Assembly (NCBI RefSeq): GCF_011090185.1
Contig: NZ_JAAFGS010000008.1
Coordinates: 1 to 64,000 of the forward strand
Reading direction: 5' to 3'
DNA from: Saccharibacillus alkalitolerans
GTDB lineage: Bacteria > Bacillota > Bacilli > Paenibacillales > Paenibacillaceae
DNA: 64,000 nt
Shown: piece by piece, positions 34,439 to 44,600 of the stretch
How positions within the stretch are numbered: position 1 is the first letter of the stretch
Layout of the letters: each line of letters starts with the position of its first letter
Made by a program: the position numbers and the translations under genes
The notes under the pieces: generated by a model
What the model was told of the DNA's origin: nothing
The model's database searches: none
Seen by the model: only the letters and a program-made list of their open reading frames with translations

Positions 34439-36244
34439 TCACTGCAGATACTTCTGCTTCAATTCGATGATTCTGGCGACGCTCTCGTCGATTCGCTCTT
34501 CGGAAATTTTGCCGGAACGTACGGCCTTCTTGATCGCGTCGATGGCTTGGACCGCGTTTTCCGCTTCGTGCGCGACGAGAATGATATCGCTGCCGGCCAG
34601 CACCGACTGCACGGCAGCCTCGCCCAGACCGTAATTTTCCGCGATGGCCCCCATCGTCATATCGTCGGTCATCACGACGCCTTCGAAGCCGAGCTTCTCG
34701 CGCAGCAGGTCGGTGATGACGGCTTTCGACATGGACGAAGGATACTGCTTGTCCAGCTTGGGGAGCAGAATATGGGCGATCATGACGACATCGGCGCCTT
34801 CGGCGATCGCTTTTTTGAACGGAACCAGCTCCAGTTTGTCCAACTGGGCCGTGCTCTTGTTCACGACGGGAAGCGAGACATGCGAGTCGACGGAGGTGTC
34901 GCCGTGCCCGGGGAAGTGTTTGACGACCGGAATGACCTTTTTGGATTCGAGCCCCTGCATGACCGGAATGCCCAGTTTGGATACGAGCGCTGCGCTTGCG
35001 CCGAAGGACCGGTCGCCGATCACAGGGTTGTCCGGGTTGCTGTTGACGTCGAGAACCGGCGCGTAGTCCAAGTTGAACCCCTGGGACAGAAGCTGCTCGC
35101 CCAGCAGTTCTCCGACGGAGCGCGCATAAGCGGCATCGCCCTGTCTGCCGATCGCCGCGGCCGTCGGTACCTTGTCGACGCCCTTCAACCTGGCGACGCG
35201 GCCGCCTTCCTGATCGACGCTGACGAAAAGGGGGAGCTTGTCGTTCGGGTTGGCGGCCTGGATGCTTTCCGCAAACGCCTTGGTCTGCGGCGCGGACTCT
35301 ATGTTGTCCGCATAGAAGATCACGCCGCCTATACGGCGTTCCCGAATAAGAGCCTTATCCGTTTGGCGCAGCGACCGGCCTTCGACGCCCGCGACGATCA
35401 TCTGGCCGATTTTTTCGTCCAGCGTCATATCGGCAAGCGGAGAGTCCGCCGCTTCTTCGGGGGAAGGAGCGGCGCCGTCCGGCACGGCCGCCGCCGGCAG
35501 TTCCGCCGGTGCTGCGGCCTTTTCGTCCGCCGCGGCCTTTTTCGCTCCGTCATTCCCGGCCCGTGCCGGTCCGATCAGCGAAATATGATCGAGCGCGGGA
35601 TTTTCGGCGTCTTCGCCGCCCGAGCCGTCCGCCTGGGAGGCTTCGGCGCTCCATGGCTTGGGCAGCACCCAGCGAAGCGTATAACCGCCTGGCAGGCCGT
35701 ATCCGAGAATTATCTGATCGACTTTTTCGTCCTTGTACATTTTGACGCTGTCGGCTTGTCCGAGCTCGGACAGGATGTCGAGATAGCGAATCCCGCGGAG
35801 GCCCGCATCGTCCGAACGAAGGTCGGTCACGATGCCGTCCCGGTAGCCGACGGTCGCGAAGCGATCGGGATAATCGGCGTAGACCGCCTGTCCGCTCTGC
35901 GAAATCCGTTCCGGCGCCTGCCAGGCGGCTTCCACTTCTTCCGAGCTGGTTTTGCCGACGACGAAATTCGCGTCCGGGATGCGGCCTTCTCTCGCCAAGG
36001 AGACGAGTTCGGCGATGAGTCCGGCAGCTTCGGAGCCGGCGGAGGGATCTGCCTGAGCGCCGCTTTCTTCAGTGCCGCCTGTCGGTCCGGCGGCATCGCG
36101 AGCGGGAGTCTGAGCGGCGGTCTGCCGCGGGGAATCGTCCTGCTCTCTGAGCAGCAGCATGCCGCCGCCCGCGATGGCCAGCATCAGCAGCACGGCGGAA
36201 ATCAATTTCCATAAAGGAGCGGAGCTCCGGGTCTTACGGGGCAT
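34439..36244 (-). CDS. nagZ: Membrane-anchored DUF4309-NagZ fusion, beta-N-acetylhexosaminidase (GH3)
   Basis: A 601-residue protein with three parts: one membrane segment (about 11-32), a YjgB-like DUF4309 domain (about 75-225) and a GH3 NagZ domain (about 266-600), joined by Ala/Glu/Asp-rich linkers. The NagZ signature KHFPGHGDT (442-450) carries the His/Asp dyad unique to this subfamily, and the nucleophile is in MTDDMTM (Asp527 or 528). It probably removes GlcNAc from muropeptides outside the cell. Ordinary NagZ proteins lack the DUF4309 part. The gene lies 45 bases after the LacI-family gene and is probably co-transcribed with it. Confidence 0.88.
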   Translation of the reverse strand: MPRKTRSSAPLWKLISAVLLMLAIAGGGMLLLREQDDSPRQTAAQTPARDAAGPTGGTEESGAQADPSAGSEAAGLIAELVSLAREGRIPDANFVVGKTSSEEVEAAWQAPERISQSGQAVYADYPDRFATVGYRDGIVTDLRSDDAGLRGIRYLDILSELGQADSVKMYKDEKVDQIILGYGLPGGYTLRWVLPKPWSAEASQADGSGGEDAENPALDHISLIGPARAGNDGAKKAAADEKAAAPAELPAAAVPDGAAPSPEEAADSPLADMTLDEKIGQMIVAGVEGRSLRQTDKALIRERRIGGVIFYADNIESAPQTKAFAESIQAANPNDKLPLFVSVDQEGGRVARLKGVDKVPTAAAIGRQGDAAYARSVGELLGEQLLSQGFNLDYAPVLDVNSNPDNPVIGDRSFGASAALVSKLGIPVMQGLESKKVIPVVKHFPGHGDTSVDSHVSLPVVNKSTAQLDKLELVPFKKAIAEGADVVMIAHILLPKLDKQYPSSMSKAVITDLLREKLGFEGVVMTDDMTMGAIAENYGLGEAAVQSVLAGSDIILVAHEAENAVQAIDAIKKAVRSGKISEERIDESVARIIELKQKYLQ

Positions 36245-36289
36245 GGACGGATAAGCTCCTTTCTGTGACGTTGCTTATATTCGGGAGGA

Positions 36290-37555
36290 TCAGGTCGTCT
36301 CGCGAACGTTCAGACCGAACGCCAGCGGCTTCAGCGGAATCTGCCGGCCGAGCAGTCTCGGCGAGAGCAGCGCGAAAGCGTTGTAAGCTTGATCGCGGAT
36401 CGGATTCTGCACGCTGGTCAGACCCAGCGTGCCGGCGATCTGCATATTGTCGAAACTGACGATGCGCAGCCGTTCGGGCACGCTCCAGCGGAGCCGCCGG
36501 GCTTCGCTGAGCACGCCCGCCGCGACGTAGTCGTTGGCGCATACGATGGCCTGGGGCGGTTCGGAGAATTCGCTTCGCCTATCGCCGGCGTCGGCCGCCG
36601 CCTCACGGAGCCGGGCCGAGTCTCCGCCGCCGTAGGCTGCATCGCCGGGGCCGCCGCCGGAGGCTGCGCTGACGCGGGCGCGCTCCGCCGAAGGCGGAGA
36701 GGCCGCCCGGTCCAGACGCGGCCTGAATGCCCGCTCGTCCGCGGATCGTGCGCCGCCTTCTCTCGCTTCTTCGCCGTCCGCCCGCCCGGCCGCCTCCAGC
36801 AGCCCCGGTTCGCCCGCGGCAGCTTCGCGCCGGGGGCGCGAAGCCCCGGAATTCTCCTCGGGCGCGCCGAGCAGCCGGCGCACGACCGCCTGCCCGTCTT
36901 CCAGATGATAGACGGACTTGAAATACCAATCGCGGCGGATTTCCAGGCCGCGCTCCTCCATCAGGTCCTCGTATGCCTGAATCCGCCGCTGCGTATTCAG
37001 GCTGCTCGGACGGCCGAACGCATTGGCGATCTTCGTCACGCCGAGCGACAGCAGATGCTCGACGGCAAGTTTGTATCCGTCGTACTGGTCCATCGCCACG
37101 GACGGAATGTCCGGGCGATCCATCCGCTGCCACGACACGATCGGTCCGTACTTGCCGTACGAGCTGACGACGGACAGATCGTTGACGCAGGTAATGATCA
37201 GCAGGCCGTCGACCCTTTTTTGCTTCAGATCCTCGAATGCCTGCAGTTCTCTCTGCCGGTCCGAGTCCGACGTATAGATGATCGTCTGGAAGCCGTGTTC
37301 GGCCGCGGCTTCGACGAAGCTGGTCATAAAGGGCAGGATCACTTCCGTGATGCCGGCCGTGATCATGCCGATCTGCATGGTCCGGCCTTTCGACAGGGAG
37401 ACGGCATTGCGGTTCGGCACGTAGTCCATTTCTCGGATGACCCGCAAAATTTTCTCTCTCGTCTCCGGGCTGACATGGCGGGATTTGTTGAGCACGCGCG
37501 AGACCGTCGCCTTGGAAAAGCCCGAAAGTTTCGCGATTTCTTCAAGATTGGGCAT
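36290..37555 (-). CDS. LacI-family regulator with a ~100-residue low-complexity insertion
   Basis: A 421-residue regulator, about 90 longer than usual. The helix-turn-helix is NLEEIAKLSGFSKATVSRVL (3-22). The sugar-binding core is normal up to LEDGQAVVRRLLG (218-230) and resumes at PPQAIVCANDYVA (333-345). The 100 residues between are Ala/Gly/Arg/Glu-rich with no recognisable fold. Start ATG 37555 has AAGGAG eight bases upstream. It diverges from the GH1 gene with a palindrome between them, so it most likely controls beta-glucoside use. The extra loop falls at a surface connection of the second lobe, so the protein may still fold. Confidence 0.85.
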   Translation of the reverse strand: MPNLEEIAKLSGFSKATVSRVLNKSRHVSPETREKILRVIREMDYVPNRNAVSLSKGRTMQIGMITAGITEVILPFMTSFVEAAAEHGFQTIIYTSDSDRQRELQAFEDLKQKRVDGLLIITCVNDLSVVSSYGKYGPIVSWQRMDRPDIPSVAMDQYDGYKLAVEHLLSLGVTKIANAFGRPSSLNTQRRIQAYEDLMEERGLEIRRDWYFKSVYHLEDGQAVVRRLLGAPEENSGASRPRREAAAGEPGLLEAAGRADGEEAREGGARSADERAFRPRLDRAASPPSAERARVSAASGGGPGDAAYGGGDSARLREAAADAGDRRSEFSEPPQAIVCANDYVAAGVLSEARRLRWSVPERLRIVSFDNMQIAGTLGLTSVQNPIRDQAYNAFALLSPRLLGRQIPLKPLAFGLNVRETT

Positions 37556-37573
37556 AAAGTCGGCTCCTTGGGG

Positions 37574-37604
37574 TTGACGTGGAACGCGTTTCACGATTTA
37601 TGCT
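37574..37604 (+). promoter_or_regulatory. Promoter and operator of the GH1 gene
   Basis: TTGACG (37574-37579) and a -10-like TATGCT (37599-37604, long spacer) or TTTATG (37597-37602) flank the imperfect palindrome GTGGAACGCGTTTCAC (37579-37594), a likely binding site for the divergently encoded LacI-family protein. Confidence 0.6.
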
Positions 37605-37651
37605 GAACGCAAGAACTTCCTTTCCATTCTAACATATAGGAGTGATTGTAG

Positions 37652-39085
<1,434 letters not shown>

Positions 39086-39120
39086 GGGAACGCTGCCGGG
39101 TCCGACCCGGCAGCGGACAG

Positions 39121-39157
39121 AAAAAGGGCGCCTCCCGAAGGAGGCGCCCTTTTTTGC
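39121..39157. terminator. Terminator of the GH1 gene
   Basis: GGGCGCCTCC, loop CGAA, GGAGGCGCCC, with AAAAA before and TTTTTT after. It may also serve the convergent nucleotidyltransferase gene. Confidence 0.92.
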
Positions 39158-39173
39158 GCATCGGCGAATCCCG

Positions 39174-39689
39174 CTACCGTTCTTCGTCGATCAGCCGCCG
39201 CAGCAGTTCTTTGCTCGCGGCGTCTTTTTCCCTTTTCGGGCGGCCGATGCGTTCGTAATCGAGCTTTTCGGCCAGCAGCTGCCGCGGGGTGAGCGAGCGG
39301 GCGGAGGTTCCGTTCAAACGGCGAACCCGCGGATCGAGACAGTCCGGCATCCAGATCCACTCGGGGATGCCGTCGGGAACGAGGGAACCGTCTTCGGCGT
39401 GCGTCAAATACAGGATTTGCACGTCGACGCCGTTTTTCCGGTAATCGATTTGTTTGTCGTTTATGACAATGCTCTCGAAACCGGCGGCTTCCAGCCTGCC
39501 GGCGATCGGCCGCTCGGCACTCAGCATGGCGACCAGATCGAGATCGTCGTGTTCGCGCAAAACGCGGCCGACCCGAAAGTCGATCGCCCAGCCTCCCCTC
39601 AGCCAGAACGGTTCGCCGATCTCGTCGAACAAATCGCCGATTTCGCGTAAAAGGCCCAGCTGTTTTTCGGTCTGAGACAAAGTCTGCAT
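39174..39689 (-). CDS. Nucleotidyltransferase resembling LnuA/ANT(2'') enzymes
   Basis: A 171-residue single-domain nucleotidyltransferase. The active-site segment WLRGGWAIDFRVGR, followed by EHDDLDL, matches the GGWAxD...HxDxDL pattern of lincosamide and aminoglycoside-2'' nucleotidyltransferases; the Asp residues would bind the metal. ATG 39689 follows AAGGAGG. It could inactivate an antibiotic or act on another hydroxyl compound. Resistance is not proven by sequence, and many environmental homologues have no known substrate. Confidence 0.75.
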   Translation of the reverse strand: MQTLSQTEKQLGLLREIGDLFDEIGEPFWLRGGWAIDFRVGRVLREHDDLDLVAMLSAERPIAGRLEAAGFESIVINDKQIDYRKNGVDVQILYLTHAEDGSLVPDGIPEWIWMPDCLDPRVRRLNGTSARSLTPRQLLAEKLDYERIGRPKREKDAASKELLRRLIDEER

Positions 39690-39828
39690 GTTTTTCCTCC
39701 TTAAGCGTGCCCGAGTGTGCTTGCCGTTCGGAACGCCCGTCTGCTTCTGCTTATGAATACATCGCCTGCGGGAGAAAGTTGTGCCCGAAGTGGGAGGGGA
39801 CGGCGATTCGGGAGACCGGAGAGACGCG

Positions 39829-39930
39829 CAGACCTGGGGAAGCGTGGAAACCTGAGGAAACGAGCGGGCCCGGAGAAGCCTGGAAACCCTGGGAAACGAG
39901 CAGACCTGAATAAGCGCGGAAACCTGGGAG
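39829..39930. repeat. 36-bp minisatellite
   Basis: Three consecutive copies (39829-39864, 39865-39900, 39901-39930 partial) share the core AAGCNTGGAAACCTGNGGAA plus ACGAG at the unit end. Period 36 keeps reading frames open on both strands, but no convincing start signal was found. Confidence 0.85.
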
Positions 39931-39994
39931 ATTCGAGGGGGTTGAGGAGCAAAGGGAGATCGACCCGCGCCTCATCCAAATGGCATGGCTCGAA

Positions 39995-40181
39995 AAATAA
40001 CTGCATATAAGCAGTTATTTGCAAGATAAGCGCCTCTTTTTGCAAAATAACTGCGCCAGAGCAGCTATTTTACGAAAAAGGACAAAAAAACAGCGCGAAA
40101 TAGAAAAATAACTGCTCTCCAGCAGTTATTTTTAAGGAAAAGCCATTTTGGAGCGAAATAAGTGCTCTAGCGCAGCTATTT
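39995..40181. repeat. Four regularly spaced 26-bp palindromic elements
   Basis: Inverted repeats of the form AAATAACTGC-N6-GCAGTTATTT at 39995-40020, 40045-40070, 40106-40131 and 40156-40181. Arms are 10 bases and loops 6. Two copies are perfect, two have compensating or single changes. Starts are 50, 61 and 50 bases apart. No gene lies here. Confidence 0.92.
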
Positions 40182-40347
40182 CGGAAAAGCCTCTATTTCG
40201 GACGGCGGGCGGTTCGCGGAAGTTCGAAAACGAATGTCGGCGATAGCCGGGGGCCGTTCGTGCCCGGATCCGCTCCGGGTGCGACTTTTCGCTGCTCTTC
40301 CGTCCCGCTTCGCCGCCGCGACGCTTACGCCCTGCCCCGTGTCTTAA

Positions 40348-40571
40348 CGGCTTCGCGGGCCCCTCCGCGTCACTGCCGTTCGCCCGGGCTGAAGCCGCCC
40401 CAGCAGGCCCTTCGGCTTTCGCGGTCCCCTCGGGCTCCTCCGCGTCACCGTCGCTCGCCCGGGCTGAAGCCGTCCCAGCAGGCCCTTCGGCTTTCGCGGT
40501 CCCCTCGGGCTCCTCCGCGTCACCGCCGTTCGCCCGGCTGAGGCCGCTCCTGCGGGCCCTCAGGCTTTCGC
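40348..40571 (-). repeat. 75-bp tandem repeats beyond the ccdC stop
   Basis: On the minus strand, units begin with GCGAAAGCC at 40571 (74 bp), 40497 (75 bp) and 40422 (about 72 bp, with a deletion near its end). The first unit overlaps the last codons of ccdC. In the ccdC frame the intact unit would encode a 25-residue Ala/Glu/Gly-rich repeat. Confidence 0.88.
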
Positions 40572-41108
40572 CGCTCCCGCCGACGTTCCGCCCTCGGAAC
40601 CGCCCGTCATGCGCTTGAAGCGCAGCAGCATATTCAGGCGCCAGTGCAGGATCATGCCGAACGCGAGGATGAAGAACACGCCTCCGGTCTGCGGCAGGGT
40701 CACGAACCGCTCGACGTAGCCGTGCAGCGCCAGGCGAATTACGATCAGCACGACGAGAATGATCAGGAACGCCTTGGAACGCTTCACGAACAGATCGCTG
40801 CCGATTTGCTCGAATTTGGTGCCCAGAATAAGCGGATACGCGAACAGGAACCAGCCGACGAGAAACGCCGCCAGCGCGCCCATCCAAGGGATCTGGATAT
40901 CGCGAATGACGAACATGAAGAAACCGGTAGCCATGCCGATCGGAGGCATCATAATTTTTTTGACCGAGAGCGGACGCTTGCTGGCCTTCATCCGCATGAA
41001 CAGCGCCATAAACGCCATGCCCGCGAAGAACAGGGTAAACAGCACGCTGAGCAGGATCGGATTCAGCGAGAAAAACTTATCGAAGATGGAGTTGATCCAA
41101 TCTATCAT
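40560..41108 (-). CDS. ccdC: CcdC family membrane protein
   Basis: A 182-residue protein with about five membrane segments, matching CcdC of Bacillus (cytochrome c biogenesis locus, function unclear). Conserved elements are MRMKASKRPLSVKKIMMPP (about 38-56) and the HWRLNMLLRFK segment near the end. GAGG precedes ATG 41108. The last residues (GGTSAGAAKA) run into a 75-bp repeat array whose frame is closed by TGA where other units have GAA, so the protein may once have had a longer repeat tail. No ccdA or cytochrome gene is nearby. Confidence 0.82.
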   Translation of the reverse strand: MIDWINSIFDKFFSLNPILLSVLFTLFFAGMAFMALFMRMKASKRPLSVKKIMMPPIGMATGFFMFVIRDIQIPWMGALAAFLVGWFLFAYPLILGTKFEQIGSDLFVKRSKAFLIILVVLIVIRLALHGYVERFVTLPQTGGVFFILAFGMILHWRLNMLLRFKRMTGGSEGGTSAGAAKA

Positions 41109-41296
41109 TTATAGGCCTCTTCTCTTGATGGAATCGAAACGCGCGCCCGAAAAGACGCAGTCCCATTATATCATACCGATAAGGAGGTTTTTACCGCCGC
41201 CAACGCGGAGACGCAATTTTAGGGTAAAGTTATAGGAGAGACAGCAAATACCCAAGGCTTCCTTTTCGGGAGGCCGAGGCCGAACGGGGGACTCCA

Positions 41297-41680
41297 ATGA
41301 GCAGCGGGAAAATATTGATTGCGGAAGACGAAATGGTGCTGCGTTTTTTGATTTCGGAAACGCTTGAAGAGGAAGGGTTCGACATCGACGAAGCCGAAGA
41401 CGGGAAGCTGGCGATGGATAACCTGCGTTATAACGAATACGACCTGATCATCCTCGACTATATGATGCCGGAGGCCACGGGGATCGAAGTCTGCGAGTGG
41501 CTGCGCGCCGAAGCGGGAGCGAACTCGCAAAAGCCCGTCATTTTGCTGACGGCCAAGGCGGAGGAAAAAGATCGTCAGCGCGCCATGCAGGCCGGCGTGT
41601 CGATGTTCATCTCCAAGCCGTTCAGTCCGGTAGAGCTTGCGGAGTCCGTACGCAGGCTGGCCGCAGGCGGGCAGCCATGA
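41297..41680 (+). CDS. Single-domain response regulator (REC only)
   Basis: A 127-residue receiver with phosphoacceptor Asp54 (IILDYMMPE), acidic pair Glu10/Asp11 and Lys in FISKPFSP. No output domain, so it acts as a phosphate shuttle or by protein contact. It opens a six-gene overlapping operon (to 50442) and shares an ATGA overlap with the hybrid kinase. It could exchange phosphate with the HPt protein encoded two genes on. Confidence 0.88.
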   Translation: MSSGKILIAEDEMVLRFLISETLEEEGFDIDEAEDGKLAMDNLRYNEYDLIILDYMMPEATGIEVCEWLRAEAGANSQKPVILLTAKAEEKDRQRAMQAGVSMFISKPFSPVELAESVRRLAAGGQP

Positions 41681-44600
41681 AAAGGGCGGCTTCGGGAAGC
41701 CTGCCGCGCCGAATCGCTTACGGCACGATGGCGCTTTTTCTGGTACTCGGCGTGCTGCTTGCCGCGGCCGAATTCGCCCTGCACAGGCAGTATGCGGACG
41801 TTTCAAACGAAATGGACGACGCCATTGCCCGGTTGAATCTGCTGCAGGATACGGAGCGAAGCTTTCAGGAATCGGTCTCCTATTTGAGAGGCTACGCCGC
41901 TTACGGCCGGGAGGATTTGCGGGAGCGGACGGTTGCGGCGCATGAGGATTACGACCGGCTGTTCGCGAACCTGAGGGGGGCTTACGACGAAGAGTCGGGC
42001 AGCGCTTCCGCCGTCGACGGCTTGACGGAGCTTAACGGGAATTTCAACACGTATTCCACCCGCGCGTTGGAATTGATCGCGGCCGGTAACGATCCGGCCG
42101 TGAACGAATTGGCGCGCTCCAAGGGCAGTGCGCTCGTCGGCCAAATGGAGACGGAGTTCGCGGCGCTCGTCGACATGCAGCGCAGCCGGATCGTGGAACA
42201 GAGCGAGCGCAGCCGCGAGTTGGCGCGGATCGTCCTGATTGTGCCGGCGCTCATACTGGCCGCGGCACTGGCTGCGGCGCTTTTGCTGATTCGCTACTTG
42301 AGAAAGGCCTTCATCCAACCGGTGATGCAGGCCGAGCAGGCGGTGGCGGGCATCGAGCGCGGAGAGATCGTCACGCTCGACGGATCGTCCCGCGGCGACG
42401 AAATCGGCCGTCTTTTGGGAGGAATCGGCCGTATGGCCGACGGCATCCGAAATCGTCAGCTCGAATTGGAGAACAATTTGCTCCAGATGGAGGAGCAGCG
42501 GGAAGAGCTGGAAGCGCAAAATGACGAGCTGGAAGCGCAGAACGAGCAGATTCTCCAGCAGAGAAGCCAGCTTGAAGGGGCGCTGGGCCGGCTGACGCGC
42601 CGGGAAGCTCAGCTGGAAGCGATCAATGCTTACCAGCGTTCGCTGGTCGGCTCGACGGAATTGAACGACTTTTTGCATCAGGCGATCGAACAGCTGATCG
42701 TCGTGACGGGATGCGACGCGGCGATGCTGGTTATGCGGAGCGACCGGCTGACGCAAACGCCGACGACGGGATGGAGCGCGGACGATCTGCGGGAGAGCGG
42801 CGCCGAGGAAAGCGCCGCTGCGGCTTTCCGCGCACGCTTCGGCGAAGAACGCTATGACATGCTGTACAGCAGCGGCTATCCGGCGTCTTCGGCCGCGTCC
42901 TTCGGCGGCGAACCGTCGGGTCCGGCGCTGCAGGCGATCCGGATCAATCGCTCCGTCACGCGCCGGCGTCCGGTGTCGGGCGCCGAAGCCGGCGCCCACG
43001 GCGCTTACGAAACGGCCGTCGATACGTATTATCCGGTATACGACGGAGACGGGGAAGAACGCCCGGCGGGCTTCCTGATGCTGACGACGTACGGCGGCCT
43101 TTCCGCGGCGGAAGGCGAGGAGGAACTGGCCGAGGGGATGGTCCGGCAGTTTATCGGCGCTCTGTTTGCGCAATTGACGCAGGCGGAACGTCAGCGTCAG
43201 CGCAGGGAATTGGAGCAGAAGAGCCGCGAGCTGGAGCAGGAGAAACAGAATCTGCGCAATCAGCGCGACGCCACGCAGAAGGTTATCGACTCCATTCACG
43301 AGGCGCTGGTCGTCTGCTCGCCGGACGGCGAGATTCTGCTGTGCAACCGAATCACGGCCGAACTGCTCGATCCGGCCCTGCGTCCGGGAACGAACTTTAT
43401 CGGGATGATGGAGGAACTGCGCGGGACGCTCGGCCTGCCGGACGATGCGGGAGAACGCCTTCGCGACGCCCTGAACGCGGAAGCGGGGGATTTGCGCGCC
43501 CGATACGCTTTCGAGCCTCCGGGCCGCCCGGCCCGGTATTTCGAAGTGTATGTGCAGCGGATCGAAGACGTCGTGTGGGGCAGCGTCAAGTTGTTCGTTT
43601 TCCGCGATCGCACGAAAGAAGAGGAGACGAACCGGCTGCGGGACGAATTCGTCAGCGTCGTTTCGCACGAACTGCGGACGCCGCTGGCCAGCATTCTCGG
43701 TTTTTCGGAAATTATGCTGAACCGCAGCGTGAAGCCCGAGAAGGCGCAAAAATATATCAGTACCATTCACGGGGAAGCGACCCGGCTGTCCGGCCTGATC
43801 GGAGACTTTCTCGATCTGCAGCGGATCGAAGCGGGGAAGCAGAGTTATCGGATGCTTCCGCTCGATTTGAAGCCGCTGACGGAGGACGTAGCCGCCCAAT
43901 GGGACGGGCGTGCGGGGCACGCCGTGCGCCTGACCCTGCCGGAAGGCGTCTGCGCGGTGCGCAGCGACGGCGACCGGCTGAAGCAGGTGCTGCATAATCT
44001 GCTGAGCAACGCGGTGAAGTACTCGCCCGGCAAAGACGTCGTCGACTGCGTCCTGCGTCCGGAAGACGGGCGCTGGGTCGTGGAGGTCCGGGATTACGGG
44101 CTCGGCATTCCCGAGGACGCGAAGCCGAAAATGTTCGGCAAGTTTTACCGGGTGGACAACTCGGATCGCCGCCAGATCGGCGGGACGGGCTTGGGCCTGG
44201 CGATCGTGAAAGAAATGATCGAGGATCTGGGCGGCGAAATTTCGTTCGATTCCGTTCTCGGGGAAGGCAGCACCTTCCGTTTCGCCCTGCCCGCTCTGGA
44301 TCTTCCGGCCGTCGACGAAGCCGTGCTGGTGCTGGAGGACGACGCCAGCCTGGGCCGCCTGATCACCGAAGCGTTCCGCGAAGACGGCCTCCGGACGGCG
44401 CTGTTCCCGGAAGCGGAAGCGGCGCTTCTCGCGCTGAGCCGGGCTCCGGCGGATAAGCCCCCGGTGCTCTGCGTCGTGGATCTGTCCCTGGCCGGGGAGT
44501 TGAGCGGATGGGACTTTATCCGGAAATTGACCGAAGAAGGCGAACGGAGCCGCCTGCCGATCGTCATCTCCTCGGCGCTCGATCCGCCCGCGGGATACGC

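Noticed and set aside
39701-40045. Repetitive frames over the 36-bp minisatellite (both strands)
   Set aside because: Open only because the repeat period is a multiple of three; start sites lack ribosome signals.
39995-40181. CRISPR array
   Set aside because: The units are short palindromes with no constant-length unique spacers and no cas genes nearby.
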